From Cadophora sp. MPI-SDFR-AT-0126 (Eukaryota; Ascomycota; Leotiomycetes; Helotiales; Ploettnerulaceae): a DNA stretch of 64,000 nt. The translations under genes were made by a program, and so were the position numbers. Where the stretch lies: assembly GCA_020747065.1 (NCBI GenBank), contig JAGMVK010000005.1, positions 2,108,001-2,172,000 on the forward strand. Direction: 5' to 3'. The notes under the pieces are model-generated. The model did no database searches. It was not told the origin of the DNA and worked only from the letters and a program-made list of their open reading frames with translations. Shown here in pieces: positions 23,763 through 35,182 of this stretch; position 1 is the first letter of the stretch; each line of letters opens with the position of its first letter.

Positions 23763-25928
23763 ATGCCTATGCCACCACGAATATTCCCTGGCGATGTTGA
23801 GCTGGGAAAGAGAGACGATGACCATAGGCCTGGATCGAAGAGCGGCGTGGGATTGGGAATTGCCTGGCAGCACCGGCAGATGCCACATAGACCCCATCGG
23901 AGGACGTTGAAGAGGATAGCCCTAGGCATACTTGCGTTGATTGCACTGTACTATTTCTTTAAGAACATGCCGACAGATCTCGAGAGTCCAAGGCAACGGC
24001 CTAGTTACGGGCCTCCGTCGAGTGCAAAACCTCGTCCTCTCAACCCTCCCAAGGACAACACCGTGCCGAAGGCAGGGTCAAAGGATACGGTGGAAGTACC
24101 GCAGCATGATTTCAATGGCCCGATCAAATTCTATCACCTGGCCTCCAGTCTGCATGCAGTCTCGAGGACTAGGGGGTCTGAGTTGATCAATAACAATGTG
24201 GTATGCTATTTTTCGCATCTATTCGGCATGCAAATGCTAACATTCTAGCTCTTTGCTGCTGCGAGTTTGAAGAGCGCCGCAATTCTTCTTCCCATAGCCT
24301 GTGACATGGCAATCCGAGAGAGGAACTTTGTGCATTTCGCTCTGATGGGCAGAGATGAAATCCCGATGGATATACTTCAGTCTGTGAACGGCATTACAAA
24401 GGAGTGCAAGATAATGTTCCATGGTATGCCAGAGGCCATTCCTGAGATGCATTCTAATCCTTGTCAGATGCCCGCCCTGACTATTGTAGTCAAAGTTCTG
24501 ACTTCCGCATGGAAGTTAGCAGTGCAGCTGCTTTTGGACACATCAACACTTTCATACATCCCCAAGCAACTTTAATAGACGGTTCTGGGGAAGAAGAGTC
24601 TTGGTTTTCAAGAGGGGTCAAGGACCGTGCAATCACGCTGGGTAGGACAATAATTCAACTGCCTGATAACGCGGAGAAGAACTTGATGTGGCTGAACCTG
24701 CTGGACAGTGCTTCTTTGAGCGGTACGTGTCAATCCAAATCAAATCGACATGTGCTAATTTGTCTCAGCATGGAACAAATTAATGGTTGATATCGTAATC
24801 CATGCGCAGCCTTCGGCGTCTGGATCTTTGATCAGATTGCTCGAATCGCTGAAGAAGGCGGACTTCTCGTCGTCCGCGTTGCCTCGACTGACGATCGAAT
24901 TGCCTCACGATATCGATGAACCTTCCAGAAGATATCTCGAACATTTTCGCTGGCCACCGATTCCTGATCCCACAACAGGAAGCTTGCTCACCCTGCATCA
25001 CCGAATTCCACAACACGGCCTTACAGCAGAAGAAAACTCGATCCGCTTTCTCGAGTCATTTTGGCCTGCTGACCCATTTATGTCGCATGTTCTTGTACTT
25101 TCGCCAATGGTTGAACTGTCACCTTTGTTCTTTCATTTTTTGAAATACAATGCGCTGGAGTACATGTACTCAACCACTAGAGGAGACCTTCGGCAGTTTC
25201 TTTTGGGAATCAGCCTTGACTTACCATCAACATACTTGAATGATTCAAGTCTATTCACACCACCGGTAGCCAATTCTAAGATTGGTGAAAATGTTGTTGC
25301 TGCAGGTGTCACACCCTTCCTTTGGCAGGCACCTAACAGTAATGCGGCACTCTATTTTGGGGACAAGTGGGTGGAAATACATGACTTCATTGGACATTTA
25401 CTTTCTTCTCAGCATAGCCTACCGACACCCACAACACTAAATGAGAAATTGGTCAGTAAGACATACCCATCGTGGCTAGAACAATTTTTGAAGCTTGCTC
25501 GTGCGCGCGGATACTGGACGATATATCCGAATTTTGACAACCAACATTCTCTCGCAGCTCTTCACCACGACCTCTATCAGCCTCCAGAGGAATACTCGGA
25601 AGAGATGAGAGCAGTGGAAACCGTACCCGGGGAGCTGATTGCGGACCCCAAAGAGCACCTCTCGCTCAAGGATAAAGAGAAGACAATATTCAAGACGTCA
25701 CTTCTCGGCATCCTGCCAAATAAAGGCGACTTGCCAAAGCTGTCAGAAATGCCTCTGTTGACATGGGACGGCGAATTAACTGATATGGATGACTTTGGAG
25801 GACATGCTGTAAATTACAGCAGAGTTTTCAGGAGAGAAATAGGAGGGTGTACTGAAGATAGTGTCGAAAAGGACAGGGAGGGAATGTCTGCTGGTGATCT
25901 TTTCTGTCTGAATGATTCGAAGACTTAG
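23763..25928 (+). CDS. Type II membrane glycosyltransferase-like protein (fungal GT2-type family)
   Basis: Exons 23763-24200, 24249-24423, 24468-24722, 24769-25928; introns of 44-48 nt; 675 aa. Topology: short cytosolic tail with a basic HRPHRRTLKR, one membrane anchor at about residues 52-66 (IALGILALIALYYFF), a Pro-rich stem, then a lumenal domain. The lumenal part contains RDEIPMDILQSVNGITKECK, DARPDYCSQ, FGHINTFIHPQATLIDGSGE and HVLVLSPMVELSPLFFHFLK, which I associate with the fungal 'glycosyltransferase 2' family of Golgi enzymes. Donor, acceptor and linkage are unknown. The enzyme class is inference from topology and family memory. A uORF precedes it. Confidence 0.75.
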
Positions 25929-26387
25929 ATGCTGTATATCACTGAATACCAATTGTATTTTATTCTCGGTCTGTCTTAAGTCATATCGGAAAGATCGATG
26001 AAGTAGCGATGCTTCAGTAGACAATTGCTCAAGCAGTTTCCCGGTGCAGTTAAGTTTACAAGATCTCTTGGTATTGATAATTAGACGCCATAAGGCACTA
26101 AGCAGCATGGCTCTGGCCACCCAGATCGTGCAATTCTATTCCCGTCATGCAATAACTTCTTGGGAGGTTTCCAGGTTGGGTCCATGGAGTCATTGAGGTC
26201 ATTGAGCTGTACCCGCTGGTACTGTCCTTGGGCTGAGTCTGGGCGAGCTGGTGGGGCTAAAGAGGCGACGCCATGGCCAAGGCTAAGGCACTACTATGTA
26301 GCCTGCGTAGCGTAGCCGAGAGAGCAGGGCACACAAACTTTGGTTCTTAGTGATATTGAAATAAGCGCAACGAACGCATGACAACCT
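25929..26387. other. Intergenic upstream of tRNA-Val
   Basis: 459 bp: glycosyltransferase 3' flank and the tRNA 5' flank. No other gene seen. Confidence 0.45.
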
Positions 26388-26410
26388 GGTCGGGTGGTGT
26401 AGTTGGTTAT

Positions 26411-26461
26411 GTACGTTGCCTCGAACTACTGTGATGCATCTCCATACTAACAATTTCACAG
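26411..26461 (+). other. 51-nt GT-AG, spliceosomal-type insertion inside the tRNA D-arm
   Basis: Starts GTACGT, has TACTAAC at 26445-26451 and ends TTTCACAG, all fungal pre-mRNA intron signals, with branch A to acceptor distance 11 nt. Its ends are unambiguous: sliding the excision by one base either way changes the mature tRNA. With it in place the D-stem cannot form between neighbouring bases. Confidence 0.7.
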
Positions 26462-26476
26462 CACATCTCGTTAACA

Positions 26477-26505
26477 GTTTACTGTCTACATGGTTATTCA
26501 TACCG
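26477..26505 (+). other. Canonical tRNA intron (position 37/38)
   Basis: 29 nt one base 3' of the AAC anticodon, the normal site cut by the tRNA splicing endonuclease. It contains GTTA, which can pair with the TAAC around the anticodon (A-I helix). Confidence 0.7.
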
Positions 26506-26552
26506 CCGAGAAGGTCCTGGGATCGAGCCCCAGCCTGATCAATGTCAATCTA

Positions 26553-26565
26553 TTTTTATTTTTTT
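26553..26565 (+). terminator. Pol III terminator T-runs
   Basis: T5 at 26553-26557 and T7 at 26559-26565, 11 nt past the mature tRNA 3' end. Confidence 0.7.
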
Positions 26566-26965
26566 CTACTCCTTAATAGTAATCGGCACTCCTCTGTAAC
26601 TTTTGAGGGTACTTAAGTACAGCAAGCGAAAGTAGCTTCACACAGGGGAGTCGAGCATCTTCTTTTGTGCCGATGTTTTGCATCTGCGTTGGAGGGATCG
26701 GAGTACCTTAGGGGTGCCAGTGCTTTGAATGAACCACCTTCTCTTGCCATGTTAGCTCATCGGAAGCAAGCATTGGCGTGAAGTAGCCCGTTAACCCTCC
26801 TGAGAGGAATGTAGTGTTACATTTAGTTTGTCTCTCTCTCTCCTCTGATGCCCTGTAGAACTTGCCAGGCTCTCTGTTCTTGTTTTGGGCCCACTCTTGC
26901 ACCATCACCATCTACCACCCACTCTCCCTCCCCTCCCTCCGTCTTGTAGCTTTCATCCACTTTCC
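26566..26965. promoter_or_regulatory. Aminotransferase promoter region
   Basis: About 400 bp. A CT-rich stretch (26892-26962) runs directly up to the start codon. No gene. Confidence 0.4.
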
Positions 26966-28583
26966 ATGACGTTACCTAAAGCAACCAACTCTTCACTTCT
27001 CAGATCCGCAATCCCCAAAGCTACTAGTGTAGGCTGCTTCTCATTTCGTGGCAAACATAATATGTCGACAAGAAAACCCATAAATCTCCTCCGCGGCTGG
27101 CCAAACCCCGCTCTTCTTCCCACACCAGCCATACTCCGCGCAGCCCAGTCAGCACTCTCAGACCCAGCCAAATCAATCCCCGGCCTACTCTATGGTCCAG
27201 ATCCAGGCTACCAACCTCTTCGAGAGGAGATTGCTAGATGGCTCAGCGAGTTCTACAATTGTGGGACAGATGCAGATCGCATATGCATTACTGGAGGTGC
27301 AAGTCAGAACCTAGCATGTGTGCTTCAAGTATATACCGATCCTCTGAAGACCAAAGTGTGGATGGTTGCTCCGTGCTACTTTTTGGCTTGTAGGATATTC
27401 GAGGATGCCGGGTTGAAGACCAGAGCCATTGAGGAGGGGAGCGGCGGTATTGATTTGGTCACGCTCGAAAGGGAGCTGGAGAAAGCTAGTCTTGGAGAAA
27501 CGAAAGTGAGCAGATTGGTCATCTCATGCAACCATGGATCCTCCGATACTCTATACACATGAAGCTGACAATGACAGAAGCTGAAACGTTCAACTCCCTG
27601 GTCTAAAATCTACAGTAACATCATTTACTGTGTACCGACATTTTCCAATCCGTCTGGCAAAACCATGTCCCTTTCCACTCGAGAGTCTCTCGTGAGGCTG
27701 GCTCGCAAGTATGATGCTCTCATTGTAACAGACGACGTCTACGACTTCCTACAATTCCCAACCTCCTCCTCAACCTCGACTGCTTCTTTATCGAGGGCAT
27801 TGTTGCCTCGGCTGGTTGATTTAGATAGATCGCTCGAGCCAGTTCCTTCTGACGACAGCTTCGGAAATGCGATGTCTAATGGATCGTTTTCTAAGATTGC
27901 CGGCCCCGGAGTACGGACGGGGTGGTCAGAGGCAACTCCCAAATTCACGTATGGCTTATCTCAATGCGGCTCATCTCGGAGTGGAGGTGCTCCTAGTCAG
28001 TAAGTTATCATCTGTCCCACAAACCCCAGATTATCTTCGAGACGTTTGAGGCTCCGACCTCTCTTAACTCCTCTCGTGTCTGACACTTCTTAGGCTGGCT
28101 GCCACCATGATGGCCGAACTCCTCATGCATGGGGAGCTACAAACTCATATTGAGAAAATATTGAAACCAGCGTACAAGAAGAGATATGAGATTATGATTG
28201 AAGCGATCAAGAAACATCTAATTCCATTGGGGGTGAAGGTTGGAGAGGTCAGTTTCGAAGGCAAAGCTGTCTTCGGCGGATACTTCATCTGGCTTGAGCT
28301 TCCGCAGAACACAAGCGCGGAACTCGTTGCAGCAAAAGCCAAGCAGGACGAGAACTTGATCGTCGCCCCTGGTCCTATATTTGAAGTCTCGAATGATCCG
28401 AGTGTTCGTTTTCAAAATTCTCTCAGAGTTTGCTTCGCTTGGGAAGAAGAGTCAGACTTGGAAGAGGGGGTAATAAGATTAGCGAGAGTTGTGAAGAATT
28501 TCGGCGATGGTGCTTGTTCTTTGTCGAAGGAAAACGTGAAAGATCAACAGTCTGTGAAACAAGACCTTGGAGAGTTTCAATGA
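26966..28583 (+). CDS. PLP-dependent class I/II aminotransferase
   Basis: Fold-type I aminotransferase resembling the YER152C/2-aminoadipate-transaminase-like group; substrate not determinable. Exons 26966-27505, 27578-27999, 28094-28583; introns of 72 and 94 nt; 483 aa. Visible: LLYGPDPGYQPLREEIARWL, ITGGASQNLACVLQ (cofactor phosphate region), YCVPTFSNPSGKTMSL, VTDDVYDFLQF (the Asp and Tyr that contact PLP), and SNGSFSKIAGPGVRTGW with the presumed Schiff-base Lys near residue 286. The first 32 residues are basic and Ser-rich and precede a second ATG (27062, MSTRKPINLL). That allows a mitochondrial long form and a cytosolic short form. Confidence 0.9.
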
Positions 28584-29397
28584 GCCTGCCTTGGACATAA
28601 ATGAAAGTACAATTGTAGTCTAAAGTTATCGACTAATATTGTGAGGTCTTCCGTATGCCTACCAGTACGGCAAGTGTAATGTTATCAAAAAGGATATCAA
28701 ATGTAACTTAGCTATGGCCTGTTGCTGCAATGATAGAGTTACCTCCCAAGATTTGTTGAAGCTGAACAGTACCTCAAGTATTTTGTGGCTGGATGGAGGT
28801 GAAGCAATAGTCACGTATGGGATGTTCCATGCGACTTTTGGATGTTCGAAGTCATCTGCTGTGCTTAGGAAGGAAGAAGACATGACACAGGAAGACGAGC
28901 AAGAAATCGTAACAGTCATCATGACAAGACGGACTTTCGAATCATGCAGTATTTGTTGATGGACCAGGCTCAGAGACCGCGTCACGTATACTTCATTAAG
29001 TAAATGCGTTTTTAAGATGTTTCATTTTGTGCTGATTTTGCGTCTGGCGTAATCCTCTCATGGAGCTGCAAAGCCAGAGCAATATTCTGTATAGAATCAT
29101 CCTTACCAAGCAAAATACTCCGATTCTGCCTTGGTCGAACGCGCCAGCCCGATTGGCCACACCGGCGAGCCTCTAAAAAGCAAGCTCAAAACACCCAAAT
29201 GCAAAAATTTACACGCTGTGTGCAGGTTGCAACAGCCGTTGACGCGACAAACATCCGCTCATGAGATTCAGTTACAAGTGTAATGTGAAAGTGGGGCTGC
29301 GTATAGAAAAGAAATCGATCATTACAGTAGTAGTCAATATGTTCATTCCTCGTATGAGAAAAGATAACTCCCATGATCATGCGTCAAATGAGTTTGT
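28584..29397. other. Intergenic between convergent genes
   Basis: About 810 bp of 3' flanks. Small open frames on both strands (28659-28985 minus, 28714-28959 plus) overlap each other and have no family support. Confidence 0.45.
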
Positions 29398-32300
29398 TCA
29401 GGTGTGAACTGGCGTAGAGCTATGTCGGCCCCAGCTCGTGCCATACCCCCGGACTCCACGCCCACCTCGCCCGGAAGGGTTTGAGCCTGAAGCTACTGGC
29501 GCATTGTCGTTATTTGGAGTTGGGAATCCACTGGAAGATTCTCGTCCCCGGCCACCTCTCGGATGAGAAGATGATGTGTGTCGAGAGTTGCCACCTCGGG
29601 AACTACCTCGTCTTGGGTTACTTCGCTGCCGAGCGACGGAGACCGGAATAGAGACCTCCCTTGACTCGTTTTGTCCCGGAACCTTGATGGTGATGGTTTC
29701 ACTATTATTCGCAATTTGCTGAGGAAATCGGATTGGCTCAACGCTCAGGACTTGGGAGACTTGAAACTTCCGCGGTAAGTTTTTCGGTTGTGAAGGCGCA
29801 AGATCCCAAGCAAGAGAGGGTGCTGAGTTTGGAACCTTGATAACAGGTAACGATCCCATTTCTTGTTCCTCGAAACATGCCTCCGCTGCTGGTTTAGACT
29901 CGACAGCCCCATTATCAGCTACACCATCTCCGGAGCCCAAAGCTGGAAGTGAGACCGTGGCGCCAAATTGCCGATTTGTAATTTCGAGAGCGCTCTTGCT
30001 TGAAGAGTCGACTGCCAGAGCGTGAGACTTGGGCGGCGAGTTCTTGCGACCAATCAGCGAATTTATTCTATCTTGCCATCCTCCAGCCGTTGAAGCAGGC
30101 TCCTGTCGGCGCACATCTTGATAAGTAGAGTTCGTTCTTGCCGGGTACTCCTGGCGGGGAGGGTACACAGAGTTGTGTGAGACATGGGGAACTGCGGGTG
30201 ACTGCACAGCTTGAGCGAAAGATGTTGGTTTTGGGGGCCCAATTGGTGCTAGGACAGGAGCTGGTGGAAGCTTAACTACCGGAGAAGGGCGTGGAAGTGA
30301 TACGTGGGGATGAGCAATATCGCCATCGTATGCAGGATGTCCAGCCATCGTTGGTGGTGGGGGTGATGGAGAACCTGGCCGCTCAAAGTGACTGGCTTGT
30401 TCTTCTAGACGAACATCCCGGTTACTGGGAAAAAACCTAGAGCCACGAACCGGGGCAGCTGGATTGGCATTTGAATTTGCCTGTGGTCTCCAGGCATCAA
30501 CAAATGGTGGTTGATTGCTTACAGGATCAAGGTGGCGGCGACGGCTTGCATCCTGATCCTCAAATATGGCCCGTGTGGAAGACTCCTCCTGTGGCTGCTC
30601 GGAATGGCCCTTCCAGGGTTGAGAAGGATCGTGAACGGTTGTGAGATTTCCCTGCACTTTGCCTCGAGTACCATCTTCGTTGATACCCACCTTGCGCCAG
30701 GTTTCACTGATAACGGGGCCAGTGACCTCAGGGGGTGGGATACCCTGGTCTATCATTTCTCGTCTCCGTGCGAGTTCTTGATCGCGCTGTTGGGCACCTA
30801 GAGCATCTTCCTGGGCGAGTCTCTCTGGCAGACTACCCCAGCCAGAATTGGCCACTGCTGCTCTGTTTGCGATGTCCTGGCGTGACATTGGCAACTGTCT
30901 ATTTGGTGGTCCAATTGGCGCTGGTCGCGATCCGTATGGCTCTCGGCCGCGACCTTGCTGAAATTGATTGCCGCCACGATTCGAATGTGGTGGTCCGATG
31001 GGGCCAGGGTGCGAAGGTTGGTGAATATCAGGTAGCCTGCTCAAGTCTGGGTTGAATGTTCCATTGCCAAGTGTTCGGTCATTCGTAGGAGGACCCCAGA
31101 CGTTCATTGATGATGATTGAGGAGTAGGAGCAGCGCTCCACGACTTTATACGATCCGAGGTCGACGCAGCGTTGTTATGCCAAGATGATGATGAACGACT
31201 GTCCTGAGAGGACTGTTGCACCATGGGGCGGCTCGGGTGAGCACCGTTAACCAGGTTGCCCTCGTCCAGGGAACCATTATCGGTTGGATTTGGTTCTGCA
31301 GGGGCAACGACAGCCGCTTCCTGATCTGGATTTGCACTCTTCATCACCTTCCAGTCGCCTTCGGCTTGTTGACCAGACTCCTTTGGCTGTACAGGGGTTG
31401 CATTACTTGCCTCGCGGCTTTGAATTTGCGTTGGTGCTGAGGCGTCCTCTTTGGAGGGTTCCTTCTTCTTCTTTGTTTCAGGTGGAGGGCCCATGGCTTC
31501 AAGCTTGATACGAATCCGCTCCTTTCTCGCAGCGTCCTCACGTGTCTCTTCCTCGATTCTTCTCTTGATTGCAAGCTCACGAGTCTGACGCATGATCTTC
31601 TTTTGTTCCTCGATAGGATCCTCGTAGGCCACAGGCGGAATTTGATTTTGGCTATCAGATGTGACGGAGACTGGTGGTACTGTTTGTCCATGTGCGGACT
31701 GAGGTGAAGGATGACTGACAACAGGTGAAGCGCGAGATTGTGATTGCCACTGTTGCTGGTTCTGATAGCCACGTTGGCCATGCTGCTGGCCCGAAGGTGA
31801 AAAGTTTCGTGGTGAGGACGGCGCGTCACTAACGGCTGCAAGAGAAGCCCGGCGAATATTTAGCATCTCATGTGGCGGTGGCATTTCATGCCCTCTGCTC
31901 AGGCGTCGAACGAAGTTTCCACTGCCTCCGCTGACATTAGAAGAGGTTCGGCGACGACCATACCCACCTTCCTGACCCGCTCTGTGTGTTTGAAATGCTG
32001 CAGATGGTTCGGGATGCCCATCTTGCGAAGGTCTTTGGAGTACCGCGGGTTGGTGAGCGCGCGCATCGTTACGCATGGATGCTCTGCGAGTATCATTGAC
32101 AGGCTCGTATCTGCCGGACTGCGAGTTGTAGAGTTCACGGCTGGTGTTGGCCCCTTCTCTCCATGATCGACTAAAATCATCCGCAGCGATCTCTTTGGCT
32201 GGAGGTGGCATGCCATTGAAACCATGTGGATCTCTCTGACCGAATCGGCTTTGCTGAGGTGGTTGCTGCTGAGACTCGATGACAACAGGTGCAACTTTGT

Positions 32301-33433
32301 CAACAGGGGGTAACGGCGCCCATGGAGATTTAACAGGTGTAGGAGGTCCTGGAGGCTTCGCAACTAATGTAAGCTTTTCGCTCGCTCCCTTGAGAACCAA
32401 TCCAGCCCTTCCAGAACCAAACCCACTTGGCTTGACAGTTGGTGAAGCCGAGGCCTGAGCTGTGGGTGCTGGTGACTTTGGCTTTACGGTCTCAGTAGCT
32501 ACCGTTTCCTTCAATGTGGACGGTGGTGCAGGTTCAGGAGCTGATGCGGGTGTATCGTCAGCTTGAGGCAGAGTGATTTTCGTGCCGTCAGTCCATTCAA
32601 TTGTCTCTGGAGCCCAATCATCGTCATCGTCATCAATATCTGCCCAATTTGCTTGCTTGCCTGGATCGTCAGATTGAAGCCTAGTTGCAAGATGGATTCC
32701 ATAACGTTGCTTCAATTCTTCATCCGTAAAGCGCTTCGGTTCTGCGGGAGGTGCTGCTAATTAAGTGTCAGACCTAGCTTTTCCAAAATTGTTAGGACTG
32801 TAACGTACGTCTGTTCTTGTTCCACACGGCACTGGCATCCGGAGCTGCGCCGGCCTTTCCACCATTACCTGAACTTGCTGCTCGAGGTGCAGAATCACGA
32901 AGACCACTTCCAGTCTTTGCAACCAATCGAGGTCTCAAAGCACTGCTGGCAGAAGAAGGGCCCGTCTGAACTACCGTAGCTCCAGAAATGCCTTTGTCAC
33001 CAGCCTTTGTAGGTGCGGCTGCGCCCGAGCCTTTCGCGGCAAGAAATGTCTTATTGACGGATACAGGCTTAAAGGAGGCAAATTTCTTCACCGTAGACGT
33101 GGTTCGGACGTGTCCCTTTTCGTCGACTTGGCTTTTCGAGGCCTCCGCTTTGGAAGCTTCAGTATCCGATCCTCCACTAACGCTGACCTCCGCCGAGTTG
33201 ATATTTGTTTCCACATGCTCTCCATCTTGCTTTGTATCGTTTTTATCGGCACCTCCGTTTACAAGATGTTGCTCTGGAAGAACATCTTGACTTTGAATTT
33301 CATTGGGATTCTACGCGCAATTTAGCAAGGTGGTTAGACCATGAGGCGGAACTGCTGGCAGACGTACCAGATCATGATCGGAGGATATAGACGGCGTCGC
33401 AATGATTTCCGAGGTGGCTTCAGTTGCCATCAT
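29398..33433 (-). CDS. Large disordered protein with coiled-coil and RGG tail, possibly RNA/translation related
   Basis: Exons 33433-33368, 33310-32809, 32756-29398; introns of 57 and 52 nt; 1308 aa. Start at the first of two adjacent ATGs (33433 or 33430). The conserved-looking core is KRFTDEELKQRYGIHLATRL followed by an acidic WADIDDDDDDWAPETIEW. Long Ser/Pro/Gln/Gly-rich disordered stretches follow. A charged helix with EEQKKIMRQTRELAIKRRI lies near residues 575-640. The C-terminus is rich in RGG/RGR (for example NPRRGSSRGGNSR). RGG tails and this layout are common in RNA-binding and translation-associated proteins, but I do not recognise a named family. Function is inference only. Confidence 0.85.
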
Positions 33434-33886
33434 ACGTCTTCAGAGCTGTGTATGTGTGTATTGATAGGGTTCATGTGTTGTTCGACCCGCTGCTGTGGTA
33501 TTTCGAGGATGAGACAGGGAAAGGACCGAGCTGTAGCAGGAGGAGAAGGAGGAACGCAGTTTAAAGCGATTTCGATGAAGGACTCCTTTGTTTGAGGACG
33601 CAGCCGTCGCGATACTTGCGTGCGTGCGTGTGCTTTTGCGTCGGAGATGGATGATGAGGTTGCAAGTTCGAGGTGGAATAAACGGGGATGTTGATGGTCG
33701 GTTTTCAAGACGAGCTCCGAATCGCTTAGCGCCACTCCAAGGCTGAGGCTGCTTTTCAGAAGGCTTCACCTCTGAACTGTCACTGCTTCGAAACAGAAAT
33801 CGCGCTCTGCCAGCCACAGTAACAGCATTTACTCCTTATCTTATTTTCAAATAGCTAATCTTGTTGGGGACTAATAAGTACGGAGT
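33434..33886. promoter_or_regulatory. 5' region of the RGG-protein gene
   Basis: About 450 bp. Overlapping minus-strand frames at 33430-33817 look like non-coding leader rather than a gene. Confidence 0.4.
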
Positions 33887-34500
33887 CTATTCGTATTTCG
33901 TCTCAATGTTCCAAAGGCCCCTTTGGAGACTCATTACCTGGCTTCTCCAGCCGTTCTGTAGGTCAGAGCACACCAGCTGCCAGATTATGGATTCTGTCCG
34001 TCGTGCATAGTTAGACACAAGCATTTTCTCTACAAAATGGCAGACATCAATCATCAGTCGAGGCTGGCTGCTTGATATTTTGGAAGTTGGGTCAAGGTAT
34101 ATCTTGCAGCACCTGACATCGGAGTCATACTGCTGGAGCAAAACATGAGAGACCCGTCATGCCGACGCAACTGCATACAAGCCTTATGCGATGGAACTTG
34201 CCGTAGCTGAACAAGCTTCATTACTCGACCTGACGATAGCGATCCTGTATTCAGTAGTTGAAATGCAGCTCGCCCGGCCAATTCAGAGAAATCCTGTTCC
34301 GGCACTGAGTCCGTACCTGAAGTGACAACGAGTGGTAGCACGTTCCTACAAGTGCCTCATGTGGTCCTTACATCGTATGAACTGAAACCACTTGTGCCTA
34401 TACAATAACTGACCTGCTCGGTTGTACGAGGATCCCTCCTGGTCTCAATGGTCTCTTTCAGCACAGCCCACGAGTGATTCCAAGTGGCCAAATTTAGCAT
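33887..34500 (-). CDS. Hypothetical small protein, three-exon model
   Basis: Proposed exons 34500-34428, 34316-34198, 34132-33887; 438 nt, 145 aa, phases closing. Introns: 34317-34427 (GTAC...TTCAG) and 34133-34197 (GTTCC...CTCCAG, with a CATGAC branch-like element). The peptide reads sensibly across both joins (LKETIETRRDPR|TDSVPEQ and MKLVQLRQ|QYDSDVRCCKIYL) and is mixed helical with no membrane segment. I recognise no family. Alternative: a decayed gene, since a sensible frame also continues upstream of the chosen ATG. It starts 172 bp downstream of the ATP17 stop on the same strand. Confidence 0.35.
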
Positions 34501-34671
34501 GTGTCCAAGTCTCGAATTGATCCGAGAATCGACTTGGTATTTCCGTGTTATTTACATCGTTCGTAGTCTAACAAGCCTCCATCTAGCGCATTTCCAGTTT
34601 CCCTCCCCTAGTGAGCGTTGTTCTTGTGGTGTCCTGGTAAACTTGGTAAGCATGGGTATTTTTTGAGAAGG

Positions 34672-35182
34672 TTAGGGGTCATTACGAAGATGGAAGTAAT
34701 AGTTCTGGGCATAACCAACGGCGACCAAGAAGACAATAGCGTGAATAATGGCTAGGAATCGATCAGTATCTCGTTCAAGACTCTACCATGATGGCCTGAA
34801 CATACGTTTGCCTGTTGGATTCTTTCCGAAGTGCTTTGCTTGGTATCTCCCGAGAAGTCCCTTTGGCTTGATTTCAGGTGCAGCGCCGCGGGGAAGTTTT
34901 TCGTAGAAACTGACTACTCGTTGCATACGTGCGGCATCTTGGGCAGCACCTAGCCCCTACGTTCCGTCAGTCAGTCAATGTCCTGATGCAAGTATCGGTG
35001 TCCCGTTGTTCGCGGTATTCGGTAGAGCGCTCAATTGAGGTTGATACGAAGTGAATGAGAACTTACGGTAGGAGATGCCACCTAGAAAGATCGTTAGCTT
35101 TCATTCATGCAGTGCTATCCAGTATTGCGCGTACCTTGGGTGGGATGAGAGTGGAAAGGGCTCTGCGGGTAACGAAGCTCAT
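34672..35182 (-). CDS. ATP17: ATP synthase subunit f, mitochondrial
   Basis: Small membrane subunit of the F1Fo ATP synthase Fo sector. Exons 35182-35135, 35081-35067 (15 nt), 34956-34806, 34751-34672; 294 nt, 97 aa. MSFVTRRALSTLIPPK|VASPT|GLGAAQDAARMQRVVSFYEK, then LPRGAAPEIKPKGLLGRYQ and a C-terminal membrane segment IIHAIVFLVAVGYAQNYYF. The second exon codes only VASPT; both sides have good signals (CTAG acceptor, GTAAGT donor). No single frame exceeds about 50 codons. Divergent from the NDUFS4 gene across 302 bp. Confidence 0.93.

Larger units (their letters stand above)
26388..26541 (+). tRNA. tRNA-Val(AAC) with two insertions
   Basis: After removing 26411-26461 and 26477-26505 the remaining 74 nt form a complete cloverleaf. 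The acceptor stem GGTCGGG pairs with CCTGATC (two G.U pairs) with discriminator A. The D-arm has G18G19 and a GTG/CAC stem. The anticodon stem TCTCG/CGAGA is perfect, with loop TTAACAC, giving anticodon AAC and T33. The T-stem is CTGGG/CCCAG with loop ATCGAGC. The A box (TGGTGTAGTTGG) and B box (GATCGAGCC) are present, and T-runs at 26553-26565 can terminate Pol III. Position 54 is A rather than T. The second insertion sits at the canonical 37/38 site; the first is in the D-arm between bases 22 and 23. Confidence 0.85.
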
